64,000 nucleotides of DNA. It comes from Gammaproteobacteria bacterium. Lineage in GTDB: Bacteria > Pseudomonadota > Gammaproteobacteria > Pseudomonadales > Azotimanducaceae. Both the position numbers and the translations under genes were made by a program. Within the stretch, counting starts at the first letter, position 1, and the number at the start of each line of letters is the position of its first letter. The stretch covers positions 25,483-89,482 of the forward strand of contig PBRQ01000051.1 of assembly GCA_002725995.1 (NCBI GenBank), written 5' to 3'. Of this stretch, positions 12,001 to 20,394 are shown one piece after another. The notes beneath the pieces were generated by a model. It was given only the letters and a program-made list of their open reading frames with translations. It was not told the origin of the DNA and did not search any database.

Positions 12001-13012
12001 GAACGCAGATTTAGCAGGGACGGTACTGGCAGGTGGTGGTGCCGAGCCTCTAAAGGTGCAGTTGGATTACCTGAGATTTTTTGCCGACGAAGGCAAAGTG
12101 GGCCAAGACCCCTTTGCTGATACTGACCCGGGGGAGATAGTCGCAGTCGATTTTTCTACCCGGGAGTTGGCTGTTGATGGTGTAAATTACGGCAGCTGGA
12201 AATTTGACTTTCGGCCTGGAGAAAAAGGAGCAACCTTTGAAAACCTGACGGCGGAAGTGAAGGGCATGTCGATTGTTGACCCTTCTCGCGTCCATTGGGG
12301 ATTTGAAAATGGCGTTCATTCTTCTACATTCGATGGGGTTGCCCAGACAAATGACCTGGGTGCATCGCTGAAGCAGTGGGGATTTGCCTCAAGTATTGAA
12401 GGTGAGGATTTTAGATTTGCATCGACGGTAAATTGGGCGGGTTCGCCGGCGATGGTTGACTTGGATCGGGTTGCGGGGCCAGTTCATATTACCGGCAATA
12501 AGGGACGATTTGTGCAGGCTGAATCAGGTGCTGCTGCCCTCAAGCTGCTGGGTATTTTCGACTTTAATCAACTAGCTAAAAGATTCCGTTTTGACTTTTC
12601 TGATGTCGTGGATGAGGGCTACGCATTCGATGAGCTGGAAGGTACAGTTGTTTTTGGAGAGGGCAAGTTTGATATATCGGAACCCATTCTTATTAGTGGT
12701 CCTGGCAGCAATTTCAAAGTGGGCGGGACGGTTGACCTGGTAAGCGGAAAACTCGACAATGATATGATCGTGACACTGCCTGTAGGGAAAAACCTCCCAT
12801 GGTACGCTGCCTATAGTGCCATCGTTACGGGGCCGCTAGCAGGGGCAACCGTATACATTGCCCAGAAGGTATTCGAAAACCAGATCGATCAAATGAGCAG
12901 CGCGAAATACCAGATAGGCGGCACCATCGATGACCCGGATATACAGTTCATATCCATCTTTGATGACAAAGTCAGGAAAACTGAGAATGCTGAAGCCAGT
13001 TCAGGAGGATAG
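9092..13012 (+). CDS. yhdP: AsmA-like intermembrane phospholipid transport protein YhdP
   Basis: Very large envelope protein, 1306 residues from the chosen ATG. One N-terminal transmembrane helix (LVFTAFVCLILTALFVSV) is followed by a long beta-rich periplasmic part with DUF3971 and AsmA-like C-terminal character. In E. coli, YhdP, TamB and YdbH form bridge-like channels that carry phospholipids to the outer membrane. Start choice is uncertain: ATG 9068 overlaps rng by 14 bases and would add eight residues, and neither site has a strong ribosome binding site. The length is close to the E. coli protein (about 1266). It lies between rng and nit as in Pseudomonas. Confidence 0.93.
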   Translation: MSKRTQGVRSLQRLVFRGLVFTAFVCLILTALFVSVGRIAVGAAGLYKGNLSTFLETSLKVDVSIGGLQSSWRYFDPIVTVNKLILGSVLEPAVVVERVSFRVSTFLSLIEASPVLTEIDIGGTRLTLAEDEEGRWRVLGLPSSDKPFYFERILDSSAHLESLTITSLDLSLDGRKATYKVSSEEGFPLEVSRKGRVRTVSLPVLLQKLGDQGEAQRIRLLGEYEGDLRVAEDFRASLYLDTTRFSITDFLPEITLKNFRLASADTRGEFWLAYEDQVFSLSGVLRSESIEIADGTGRLKVFDHVDARFEIAGSLANEDFQAYFPSIGLGIAGAPLSIHDLNLVVEKSGDSYVLGGNVPKLDLAGLHKSLLGLNKEIDLIPDSTFKALTGVNPRGVLEETTFYLDYSASAPDVKLTSNIRDVKIDAYLGSPAIDALNGFASLHPDRGYIDLNNTDSDLHFTSMFPSSWHFDSTRGRVNYRYQDGAFQLSSSVLELVSEEVSAFGKFHLNLPKGRENKTWGLVVGIRDINLLDAPKYLPNTLSEDLSVWLTGAVLAGRSSESGLIFHGSLYRNAPRIRKVHEIFLKVEGAELDYDANWPPVSELDATVYINNRYIDSDDSAGILMASRVVDAVVTVPVTAAGQADTVVITGKLSGPLSDGIRILNESPLAQTTGHIAEGWSGTGKMRATAHLEIPIGNRKGQEPYADVMAHLGENNLTMSQFDLTAYEIDGDVRYETKTGLSSASFSARLFDEPVVGSIYSLIEDKTGEITVKVDGQVDIEDLYGWSDQALLTRASGILTYESEIHIPYGRFADRSYVEAISNLQGVVIDMPSPLQKVSPETEVDFRYRQTFMDSGFRVGLSLGSQVESAIQVRDGVVTGGRLHFGGNMTGAIGYNRVNVTGSIEHIDYEEWDGFLEALDNVSEVSIESEMTNALDDIVLDVALLDVFSLGLADTKLRITRPERGWLVELVNADLAGTVLAGGGAEPLKVQLDYLRFFADEGKVGQDPFADTDPGEIVAVDFSTRELAVDGVNYGSWKFDFRPGEKGATFENLTAEVKGMSIVDPSRVHWGFENGVHSSTFDGVAQTNDLGASLKQWGFASSIEGEDFRFASTVNWAGSPAMVDLDRVAGPVHITGNKGRFVQAESGAAALKLLGIFDFNQLAKRFRFDFSDVVDEGYAFDELEGTVVFGEGKFDISEPILISGPGSNFKVGGTVDLVSGKLDNDMIVTLPVGKNLPWYAAYSAIVTGPLAGATVYIAQKVFENQIDQMSSAKYQIGGTIDDPDIQFISIFDDKVRKTENAEASSGG

Positions 13013-13024
13013 GAGCCGTCAAGT

Positions 13025-13861
13025 GTGAGATGTCGTATTGCAGTGGTGCAGATGATAAGTTGCATGGATGTCGAGGCTAACCTCGTGGCTGTCTCAAGGT
13101 TGGCTGTTAAGGCGGCAGGAAACAATATACAAGCCATCTTTCTGCCGGAAAATTTTGCTGCGTTGGCAAATACCAATCCTCGACTCATTGGCATTGGTGA
13201 AGAGACATCCTCCGGGCCTGTTCGAAATTGCCTGTCCGAACTCGCCCGGGAGACCGGGTGCTGGATCTTCGCCGGGACCATGCCCGTCTCCGTACGCCCT
13301 GATGGCAGTCCGGTGTCGGCCCCCCGGGTTCGCGCGGCTTCGCTTGTTTACGACGATGAGGGCTGCGAGGTTGGGCGCTATGACAAAATGCATATGTTCG
13401 ATGTTGATGTTGCTGACAGCCATAGACATTACCTTGAGTCGGACGGGTTTGAAGCGGGGACGGACATTCTCTGTATAGACAGTGTCATCGGCAAGATAGG
13501 CTTAAGTGTTTGTTATGACATCAGGTTCCCTGAGCTCTACCGGAAATTGTCTTCCCTCGGAGCAAGAAGTTTTGCGATTCCATCAGCGTTTACCGAAGTG
13601 ACCGGAAGGGCTCATTTTGAAGTACTGATGCGCAGCAGAGCCATCGAGAATTTTTGTTTCACCATCGCTGCATGTCAGGGAGGGGAGCATGATTCCGGTA
13701 GAAAGACATTTGGCCATAGCATGGTCGTTGGCCCCTGGGGAGAAATACTCGCCCGGGCAACAACCGGAGAAGACATCCTTATCGCCGAATTGGACTTCGA
13801 CAGGCAGAATGAAATTCGCAGGAATATGCTTGTACATTTGCAGCGAAAACTACCGGTTTAG
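13025..13861 (+). CDS. nit: Nitrilase-family carbon-nitrogen hydrolase (Nit-type amidase)
   Basis: The Glu-Lys-Cys triad of the nitrilase superfamily is visible in FLPEN (about residue 42), YDKMHMFD (about 120) and SVCYDIRFPELYR (about 160). The last motif is typical of the Nit1/NitA branch, which hydrolyses deaminated glutathione and related omega-amides, so a metabolite-repair role is likely. It starts with GTG twelve bases after yhdP and ends convergently with yjgA. In Pseudomonas the next gene is tldD, which is absent here. Confidence 0.9.
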   Translation: MRCRIAVVQMISCMDVEANLVAVSRLAVKAAGNNIQAIFLPENFAALANTNPRLIGIGEETSSGPVRNCLSELARETGCWIFAGTMPVSVRPDGSPVSAPRVRAASLVYDDEGCEVGRYDKMHMFDVDVADSHRHYLESDGFEAGTDILCIDSVIGKIGLSVCYDIRFPELYRKLSSLGARSFAIPSAFTEVTGRAHFEVLMRSRAIENFCFTIAACQGGEHDSGRKTFGHSMVVGPWGEILARATTGEDILIAELDFDRQNEIRRNMLVHLQRKLPV

Positions 13862-13870
13862 TATTTTTTC

Positions 13871-14404
13871 TCAATGGTATGCGGAGTCCGCCAGGGCCTT
13901 CAGGAACTGGAATAGTTTGCGGTATTGAATCGGTGCCCCCTTGAGCTGATCATTGACCAATTTCTGGTGCTCCTGAATTGCTTTTCGAGTAAGTTGCTTC
14001 AACTGTTGTCGATCCATTGCCGGATAGATGGCTGCTATTTCATCCAGGGCTCCATAGTCGCCGGTGATAAGTTGTTCTCGCCATTGCTCAAGTTGATGGA
14101 ACTGTCGGGCGTGTATCTTGCTGCTCGCGTCGTATCGAGCAATGAGGTTGCTTATGTCCTCGATTTCAATATTACGCAGCAACTTGCTGATGTAAGAGAC
14201 CTGTCGTTTCCTGGCGTTACCCTTGGTGATTTTTCGGTACTCATGGATGGCATTGGTAATTGTCGTATCAGAAAGAGGTGAGAGCTGCTCGTCAGTCAAC
14301 TTGACTAGTTTTTCAGCCAATGACCTCAGTTCCTGCACTTCCCTTTTCCTCTGGGATTTACTGATGAGATCACCGCCATCAAAGGCCTCTTCGTTTTCAG
14401 TCAT
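13871..14404 (-). CDS. darP: Ribosome-associated protein YjgA (DarP, DUF615)
   Basis: DUF615 protein that associates with late 50S precursors and helps peptidyl-transferase centre maturation in E. coli. Recognisable parts are SKSQRKREVQELRSLAEKLV at the N-terminus and IHEYRKITKGNARKRQVSYI near residue 70. The chosen ATG at 14404 gives 177 residues and overlaps the ptsO stop by eight bases; an in-frame extension to 14467 would run into ptsO. The pmbA gene that usually separates it from ptsO in Pseudomonas is missing. Confidence 0.92.
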   Translation of the reverse strand: MTENEEAFDGGDLISKSQRKREVQELRSLAEKLVKLTDEQLSPLSDTTITNAIHEYRKITKGNARKRQVSYISKLLRNIEIEDISNLIARYDASSKIHARQFHQLEQWREQLITGDYGALDEIAAIYPAMDRQQLKQLTRKAIQEHQKLVNDQLKGAPIQYRKLFQFLKALADSAYH

Positions 14405-14666
14405 CTTCGCCAAACTTGTCATTGATGAGCGCTTCGAGAGCGGCGCAGGCCTGCTCCTCATCTTCACCCTCTACCTGTAACTCTACATCCGTTCCCTTGG
14501 CGGCCTGAAGGAGCATCATTGACATGATACTTTTGCCATTAGCGGCTGCGTGTTCGTTTACAACGTTGATTGATGAGGAAAAAGCGATCGCCGTTCGCAC
14601 GAACTGATTGGCAGATCTTGCATGCAAACCGAGCTTATTTTGAATTGTTACTGTTCTACTAATCAC
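14397..14666 (-). CDS. ptsO: Nitrogen-PTS phosphocarrier protein NPr (HPr family)
   Basis: 89-residue HPr-like phosphocarrier. His15 in KLGLHARSANQF is the phosphorylation site and Ser46 in GKSIMSMM corresponds to the regulatory serine position of HPr proteins. With ptsN two genes upstream and rpoN in the same run, it belongs to the nitrogen-related phosphotransferase chain (PtsP to NPr to PtsN). That chain tunes potassium transport and envelope enzymes rather than sugar import. Confidence 0.94.
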   Translation of the reverse strand: MISRTVTIQNKLGLHARSANQFVRTAIAFSSSINVVNEHAAANGKSIMSMMLLQAAKGTDVELQVEGEDEEQACAALEALINDKFGEDD

Positions 14667-14684
14667 TGAAGATCAGAAGCCTGG

Positions 14685-15566
14685 TCAGATGTGGTTAACT
14701 TGTTTTACCTGAATCTTTCTCAATTCGCGATGCCTAATCTGTACATTATCCCATTGAGGGGTGAAATGGTGAAATAGTTTCAGGCAGGTGTAGACCGAAC
14801 GGTGCTGGCCGCCGGTGCAGCCAATTGCAATCGTCATGTAACTTTTATTATTTTCCTTAAATCGCGGCAACCAGCTCTGTAAAAGGGTTGTAAGGTCCGT
14901 AAGCATCTCCCGAAAGTCATTCTGCTCATCCAGAAATTGCTGCACAGGTTCATCCAGACCCGTCATGTTCCTCAGGTTTTCCTTCCAGTGTGGGTTGGGC
15001 AGGCAGCGGACATCGAATACGATGTCGGCATCCACCGGCACACCATTCTTGTAGGCAAAGGATTGGAACAGCAGGGCAAATTCGTGTGCACGATGGGCGA
15101 TTCGGGACTTAACCAGGTCACGCAATTCATGGATAGTCAGGTCCGTTGTGTCTATCGATAGATCAGCCATTCCTGAAATAGGGCTGAGCAGATTCCGTTC
15201 ATAATCCAGTGCCTCCCTTAGGTCACGTTTGTGATCGCTTAAGGGGTGTTTGCGTCTGGTTTCACTAAACCGTTCAACCAGCGATGAACTTAAAGAGTCC
15301 AGGTATATGATCTTGGAGGTTACTAACGCCTCATCAAAGCTCAGCACGACCTCCGGGAATTCAACCAGGTCCTCGGCAATATTTCTGGCATCAATACCAA
15401 CCGCGACATTCTGGATTGATTGATCACGAGTAAGCTGGTCGATGAGTGGTCGCAAAAGGGTAACAGGGAGGTTGTCGATACAATAGTGGCCGATATCTTC
15501 TAGTACATGGAGCGCTGTACTTTTACCAGACCCAGACCTGCCACTGATGATAGTGAGAGAAATCAT
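14685..15566 (-). CDS. rapZ: RNase adapter protein RapZ
   Basis: Nucleotide-binding protein that in E. coli binds the small RNA GlmZ and directs RNase E to cleave it, lowering GlmS and so amino-sugar supply for the cell wall. The Walker A motif GRSGSGKS lies near residue 9, and the C-terminal domain carries IAIGCTGGQHRSVY near 250. The ATG at 15566 overlaps the ptsN stop (ATGA) and is preferred over the ATG at 15578. 293 residues. The gene links PTS signalling and envelope precursor supply. Confidence 0.95.
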   Translation of the reverse strand: MISLTIISGRSGSGKSTALHVLEDIGHYCIDNLPVTLLRPLIDQLTRDQSIQNVAVGIDARNIAEDLVEFPEVVLSFDEALVTSKIIYLDSLSSSLVERFSETRRKHPLSDHKRDLREALDYERNLLSPISGMADLSIDTTDLTIHELRDLVKSRIAHRAHEFALLFQSFAYKNGVPVDADIVFDVRCLPNPHWKENLRNMTGLDEPVQQFLDEQNDFREMLTDLTTLLQSWLPRFKENNKSYMTIAIGCTGGQHRSVYTCLKLFHHFTPQWDNVQIRHRELRKIQVKQVNHI

Positions 15567-16015
15567 ATCATCTGGCATGCTCGATCAAAAAGTATCTGAT
15601 TGTTCTGCGCACTTTTGAGGTTTGCCCTGTACTCTTCTGAGCCAAACTTCTTGGCCAACATTGCCATAGTTTTTAGGTGCTCATCTACTTCTTCCTCAGG
15701 AACGAGAAGGACGAACATGGTGTCTACAAGTTGATCATCGAGTGCGCCATAGTCAATGGGAGTATTGATGGTAAAAAGGGCGCCAACAATATCCTTGCAA
15801 CCTTCAATTCGGCAGTGTGGAAGAGCAATCCCGTTTCCTAGAGCAGTGGGGCCAAGCTTTTCTCTCGCGATCAAGCTGTTGTATATATCAACGGCCCTAA
15901 GGTGCGGCATGTTTTCCGCAATCAGGATTGAGGCTTTTTCGATCGCAACCTTCTTGCTTCTGGTATCAAGACCGCAGAAGGTACGTTCAGGAGTTAGTAT
16001 GGAATTAATATTCAT
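15563..16015 (-). CDS. ptsN: Nitrogen-PTS EIIA component PtsN
   Basis: EIIA(Ntr) domain of 150 residues. The phosphorylated histidine is His67 in GNGIALPHCR. The product begins MNINSILTPERTFCGL, the usual N-terminus; the upstream in-frame extension to 16192 crosses a terminator hairpin and reaches into hpf, so it is not used. It follows hpf after 145 bases and overlaps rapZ. Confidence 0.95.
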   Translation of the reverse strand: MNINSILTPERTFCGLDTRSKKVAIEKASILIAENMPHLRAVDIYNSLIAREKLGPTALGNGIALPHCRIEGCKDIVGALFTINTPIDYGALDDQLVDTMFVLLVPEEEVDEHLKTMAMLAKKFGSEEYRANLKSAQNNQILFDRACQMI

Positions 16016-16105
16016 TAAGAGCGGTGAATCACTGCCTATCTGGCTATTATAGCAACGGATTTTCGTCAAATAAATTGTTACTGCGGTAAAATCTTCCCAG
16101 TATAA

Positions 16106-16130
16106 AAACCGCGGCATAAATGCGCGGTTT
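16106..16130 (-). terminator. Rho-independent terminator between hpf and ptsN
   Basis: On the minus strand AAACCGCG, a nine-base loop and CGCGGTTT form a perfect eight-pair stem followed by TTATA. It can end transcripts of the rpoN-hpf run. The gene ptsN would then depend on partial read-through or its own promoter. Confidence 0.75.
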
Positions 16131-16160
16131 AAGGACCGCAGTTTAAGAATACTGCAGGCG

Positions 16161-16469
16161 CTAACGAGCCACTGTTCGATGTTTTCGATCATTTATTTTT
16201 TCTTTTTTCTTGATGAGTTGCCTGTCAAGCTTGTCGGTCATCAAGTCAATTGCTGCATAAAGATCATCAGCTTCAGCCTCGGCATAAACTTCGCCACCGC
16301 TCGCCCGAATTGTCGATTCTGCTTTCTGGCGCTGTTTCTCTACGTTGAGTATGACGTTCATGTTAGTAATTCCGTCAAAATGTCTCTCAAGGCGTTCCAG
16401 TTTAGTGTCAACGTAGTTCTTTAGCGCCTCGGTAACTTCGATATGATGGCCACTAACGTTTATCTGCAT
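16161..16469 (-). CDS. hpf: Ribosome hibernation promoting factor (short form)
   Basis: 102-residue HPF/YfiA-family protein that binds the decoding centre of idle ribosomes and promotes 100S dimers. It begins MQINVSGHHIEVTEAL and ends in a basic tail (KKKEKINDRKHR), with no long C-terminal domain. It lies directly downstream of rpoN, the conserved order in proteobacteria. Confidence 0.94.
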   Translation of the reverse strand: MQINVSGHHIEVTEALKNYVDTKLERLERHFDGITNMNVILNVEKQRQKAESTIRASGGEVYAEAEADDLYAAIDLMTDKLDRQLIKKKEKINDRKHRTVAR

Positions 16470-16608
16470 ATATGCTCTCCGTCGGTTATTGGTGTGTGCA
16501 ACGAGTTGTTTAGCTGCTGATTGGACAAGACTATACCACTTGAAGCCCTACTATATTTGACCAGTAATTATACAAATGGTTCGCTTTTCAATTCTTGAAA
16601 AATCTGTT

Positions 16609-18192
16609 CTAAACCAACTGCTTACGTTCGTTCGAAGGGGGAATCATCAGCGCTTCGCGGTACTTGGCGATGGTCCTTCTGGCAACGTCAATGTTCTGAT
16701 CGGCAAGCATGGTAGCAATCTTGCTGTCACTGAGTGGTTTTCTTGGATTTTCTTCCGCAACCAGCTTCTTTATTTGCGCCCGTATCGCGATTGAAGAAAC
16801 CGCGTCTCCTGCATGGGTAGTGACATGGCTTGAAAAAAAGTACTTCAGTTCAAAAACCCCGGTCGGCGTGTGCATATATTTCTGCGTAGTTACCCTGGAA
16901 ATTGTTGATTCGTGGAGGTCTACCGCTTCAGCAATATCATGCAGGACCAGTGGTTTCATTGCCTGCTCACCGTATTCAAGGAAGCCCCTCTGGTATTCTA
17001 CAATTTTGGTGGCAACGCGAAGCAATGTGTCATTGCGCTGCTGAAGGCTCTTCATAAACCATCTTGCCTCCTGCAGTTGATTCTTCAGGTAGGTATTGCC
17101 ACTACTGCCATCTGACCGTTTTATCATCGATGAGTATTCCGTATTGACCCGGATTCTCGGTGCTGATTTTGGGTTGAGTTCTACCACCCACCTACCATTC
17201 CTTTTGGTTACAATGACATCAGGGTCAACATATTCGGTATTACTGACGGCGATATCGTTTCCTGGTCTGGGGTTGAGGGTTTGTATCAGCGTGATGACGT
17301 TCTTAAGCTCCGGTTCCTTTAGGCGAGTTTTTCTTGATATGTGTGTGTAATCACGGTTCGCCAGGGACTTGATGTGCTGGTCAATCACAAGGATCGCCTC
17401 GTCTCTCCAGTCGGTATCTTTGGACATGTCCTTAAGCTGGATGAGCAGACATTCCCTTAGATCTCGAGCGGCGATTCCGATTGGATCGAGATGCTGGATG
17501 AGGTGAAGTACGGCCAGGATTTCATCCATCTCCAACCCAAGTTCCAGTGGTGCGCCTTCCAGAATATCTTCCAGGGGAATAGTTAAGACACCCTCGCTAT
17601 CGAGCCCGTCTATGATTGACATAGCGATGTATCTGTCAGTGTCCGTCAAGTGCAACAGGTTGACCTGTTCCGACAGGTGACTCTGGATTGACACCCCATC
17701 GGAATTTCGAGTATCGATATAGTCCTCATCATTCTCATCCGGACCTGAGTAACTTGTAGGCAAGATAGATTCTTCGTAGACATCTTCCCAGACACTGTCG
17801 ACGGGCAGTTCTTCAGCTATGTTGTCCGAGGAAATTTGGTCACTGGTATCCGGAATCACATCGCCGTCAACTTCTGGGTTCTTGGTAAAGCTAGCTTCCT
17901 CACCGGAGGTGGCCGTGTCGCCGTTTGCTTGCTCGGCTTCTGTATTGGTGTCGAGGTCAGTATCCGACGAGTTCTCGGCTTCTCCGGGTGGATCGAGAGA
18001 CGACTCTTCATCTCCGCTTTGTTGATCGTCCGGGTTGAGCTCTTCGAGCATCAGGTTAGAGTCGAGGGCTTCTTGAATTTCCTGCTGTAGATCAAACGTA
18101 GAGAGTTGCAGAAGCCTAATGGCCTGCTGCAATTGTGGGGTCATCCTTAGCTGCTGGCCCAGTTTCAGGGTCAGCGCTGGTTTCATTGCCAT
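16609..18192 (-). CDS. rpoN: RNA polymerase sigma-54 factor RpoN
   Basis: Alternative sigma factor that needs AAA+ activators and reads -24/-12 promoters. The glutamine-rich region I ([20 protein letters not shown]) is at residues 11-30, an acidic linker covers about 50-165, and the RpoN box [10 protein letters not shown] lies at 504-513, close to the 527-residue end. It is downstream of lptB. A sigma-54 promoter for pilA occurs in the same window. Confidence 0.97.
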   Translation of the reverse strand: MAMKPALTLKLGQQLRMTPQLQQAIRLLQLSTFDLQQEIQEALDSNLMLEELNPDDQQSGDEESSLDPPGEAENSSDTDLDTNTEAEQANGDTATSGEEASFTKNPEVDGDVIPDTSDQISSDNIAEELPVDSVWEDVYEESILPTSYSGPDENDEDYIDTRNSDGVSIQSHLSEQVNLLHLTDTDRYIAMSIIDGLDSEGVLTIPLEDILEGAPLELGLEMDEILAVLHLIQHLDPIGIAARDLRECLLIQLKDMSKDTDWRDEAILVIDQHIKSLANRDYTHISRKTRLKEPELKNVITLIQTLNPRPGNDIAVSNTEYVDPDVIVTKRNGRWVVELNPKSAPRIRVNTEYSSMIKRSDGSSGNTYLKNQLQEARWFMKSLQQRNDTLLRVATKIVEYQRGFLEYGEQAMKPLVLHDIAEAVDLHESTISRVTTQKYMHTPTGVFELKYFFSSHVTTHAGDAVSSIAIRAQIKKLVAEENPRKPLSDSKIATMLADQNIDVARRTIAKYREALMIPPSNERKQLV

Positions 18193-18283
18193 GGACTTAT
18201 GATACTCACGGGTCGAAACTAATAATACTTGTTAATGTATGAAAGCTGTGATTAATGCGAGCTGCCTAAAAGACAAGTATAAA

Positions 18284-19021
18284 TCACATGCGGAAGTCTT
18301 GGCCCAGGTAGACCTGCTTTACATGGTCATCTGCCAGGATCTTTTCCGTTGCACCTTCAGCAATTATAAGACCTTCATTCATAATGTAGGCTTTTTCACA
18401 AATATCAAGCGTCTCCCTAACATTATGATCGGTTATTAGGATACCAATTCCGCGCTCAGAGAGCTGCGAGATAATAAGTTTGATATCGTTGACTGAAATA
18501 GGGTCAACCCCGGCAAAAGGCTCATCAAGCAGTATAAAGGCAGGTTCTGTCGCCAGTGCTCTGGCTATTTCGACTCGTCTCCGTTCTCCACCGCTTAGTG
18601 ACATCCCGTGAATTGTCCGGAGATGGCCTATGTGGAACTCCTGCAGCAAAGATTCTAGCTTTTCCTGTCGGTCCGTCGCAGTCAGACTGGAGCGGGTCTC
18701 CAGTATCGCCATGATGTTATCTGACACGGACAGTTTACGGAATACGGATGCTTCCTGAGGAAGATAGCCGATCCCTATCCGTGCCCGCTGGTGCATCGGT
18801 TTGGGCGTAATGTCCAGTTGGTCAAAAAAGATCTTTCCCCTGTCACCGGGTATTGAACCAACAATCATATAAAAGCAGGTCGTCTTGCCTGCACCATTGG
18901 GTCCGAGCAGGCCAACAACCTGGCCGCTTCGCAGTGACAAAGTGACTTCCCTTACGACATGTTGTCCGCGGTAACTCTTTTGAAGGTTTTCTGCACGCAA
19001 TACGTGATCAGTCTTAGACAA
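18284..19021 (-). CDS. lptB: LPS export ABC transporter ATPase LptB
   Basis: Cytoplasmic ATPase that drives LptFG extraction of lipopolysaccharide from the inner membrane. Walker A is GPNGAGKTT (residues 40-48), the signature motif is LSGGERRR and Walker B is [13 protein letters not shown]. The start is TTG at 19021 immediately after the lptA stop, preceded by AAAGG with eight bases between. 245 residues. Confidence 0.96.
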   Translation of the reverse strand: MSKTDHVLRAENLQKSYRGQHVVREVTLSLRSGQVVGLLGPNGAGKTTCFYMIVGSIPGDRGKIFFDQLDITPKPMHQRARIGIGYLPQEASVFRKLSVSDNIMAILETRSSLTATDRQEKLESLLQEFHIGHLRTIHGMSLSGGERRRVEIARALATEPAFILLDEPFAGVDPISVNDIKLIISQLSERGIGILITDHNVRETLDICEKAYIMNEGLIIAEGATEKILADDHVKQVYLGQDFRM

Positions 19022-19537
19022 TTATTTTGCCTTTGGGTTAATGATGACATCTATGCGGCCCTGTTGCCCGCCGCTCTTCAGGCTCATAATCCCCTGGGTA
19101 ATGTCGTAGTAGACGAGTTCGCCAGTGAGGACATCCTTGGCTTGTCTCAGGGTTGCGTTGCCGGAAAGGTGGAGTCTTTCCTCCTGAACCAGATAGGTAA
19201 TTTTCCTGGCATCAGCATAGACAAGGTCAGTGCTGTCGTCTGGAAGCTGTTCAAAATAGGCAAGATTCTTGGAGTTGGCATCCGTGCTGGCGATAATCTG
19301 GATTACTTCACTGTCGCTGGTAATAATTTCAACTTCATCAGCCTTTATTTGCAGGGTTCCCTGCTCAATTGAGACATTACCGCGATATACAGAGGAACCC
19401 TTCGCATCGTCCATGACGGCGGCGTCAGCCTGTATATGAAGGGGCTGTTCGCCGTCAGAGGTGAGGGCTCCCACCTTGACGCTCAATATAAGCATCCCAA
19501 GGAGAAGCAGAAGTATCGAACTGGTACGTGACATCAC
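19022..19537 (-). CDS. lptA: LPS transport periplasmic protein LptA
   Basis: OstA-fold periplasmic bridge protein. A signal peptide (MMSRTSSILLLLLGMLILSV) is followed by the pattern PLHIQADAAVMDDAKGSSVY and repeated beta-jellyroll strands. 171 residues, as expected. It is followed directly by lptB and preceded by a 186-base gap after lptC, which is unusually wide for this operon. Confidence 0.93.
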   Translation of the reverse strand: MMSRTSSILLLLLGMLILSVKVGALTSDGEQPLHIQADAAVMDDAKGSSVYRGNVSIEQGTLQIKADEVEIITSDSEVIQIIASTDANSKNLAYFEQLPDDSTDLVYADARKITYLVQEERLHLSGNATLRQAKDVLTGELVYYDITQGIMSLKSGGQQGRIDVIINPKAK

Positions 19538-19709
19538 TGTAAATATCTAAGAGATTTGCATCTACTTTATCATCCCATGGACCTGAAAGTGCCAGGTTTT
19601 GTCATTCTTCAAGTGAGCCGACGAAAAAGCAAATTTTGGCGCATATCACAAAGCAGCACTAGTGCCGGGGAAATGATCGTTTGGGAAGGGGAACCCTGAT
19701 ACATGAAAA

Positions 19710-19729
19710 GGGACAAGAACTTGCTAGTC
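19710..19729 (+). repeat. Possible degenerate copy of the palindromic repeat at the lptC stop
   Basis: GGGACAAGAACTTGCTAGTC resembles GGGACAAGAACAAGCTAGTT of the tandem units behind murA, with three differences in 20. The minus-strand stop codon of lptC (TAG, 19724-19726) lies inside it, just as the murA stop lies inside the first tandem unit. Confidence 0.45.
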
Positions 19730-20326
19730 AGGTTGCCTCTTGAACGCCGGCAGGAAAATGGTATGCACCCGTTCAGTGGGAGTTGAATAGAAAACAAACT
19801 TGTCAAGCCGGAAAAAAGCCTTCATGCCGGCAGCAGAGGTTCGGCCGGAATTATCATCTATGTAAACCTTCTGGTCTGTTTCCGCATACTCCCTTTCCGG
19901 ATAAATCGTAAGACTTTGGGTTCGGATATTGATGAAATGCCCTGCAGCAGATTGCTGAACTGCCAGTACGTTGTCCCAGAGCTCAACTATTTCTTCCCTG
20001 TAAACTGATGGAGAGAGCAGGCGGCCATTTTTGGCCTCGATGTCCCAGGGCACTGCTCCTGAGTCTGAGAACAGTTGCAAGTTTGGAAATATTAGAGAGG
20101 TTACGTCTGTTAGGGGAAAGTGGGTAAAACGATCTGCTTTTATCTTGTGCTGTAGTGTCCCCTCAGTATCAAATTGAGTGATAGTCGCATTAAGCATGTA
20201 GAGGTCTGGATCGTTCTGGCCCGGTGGTATTGTGGGCAATTCTTCATCAGCCTGTTCGAGGATTAGATTGGTGGCTATCCCAAGAATCAGAATTAAACTT
20301 GCAAGAATGGTCGCCCGATTGTTCAC
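19724..20326 (-). CDS. lptC: LPS export protein LptC
   Basis: Bitopic inner-membrane protein that passes LPS from LptFG to LptA. One N-terminal transmembrane helix (TILASLILILGIATNLIL) is followed by the OstA-like domain with LYMLNATITQFDTEGTLQHKI (key pattern N-A-T-x-F-D-x-G). I prefer GTG at 20326, which has AGAGG five bases upstream; an ATG at 20371 would add 15 residues. It follows yrbG after a short gap. The kdsC and kdsD genes usually next to lptC are absent. Confidence 0.9.
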   Translation of the reverse strand: MNNRATILASLILILGIATNLILEQADEELPTIPPGQNDPDLYMLNATITQFDTEGTLQHKIKADRFTHFPLTDVTSLIFPNLQLFSDSGAVPWDIEAKNGRLLSPSVYREEIVELWDNVLAVQQSAAGHFINIRTQSLTIYPEREYAETDQKVYIDDNSGRTSAAGMKAFFRLDKFVFYSTPTERVHTIFLPAFKRQPD

Positions 20327-20394
20327 CTTGGCCTCTTTGCTGGCAATGGATGGAGGCTTGAGCCGGTACAACCAGCGTGCCTTTTACCGCATGG

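Noticed and set aside
19538..19723. Missing small gene between lptC and lptA
   Set aside because: The 186-base gap contains only a 65-codon antisense frame that runs into lptC; no coding signature or kdsC remnant is seen.
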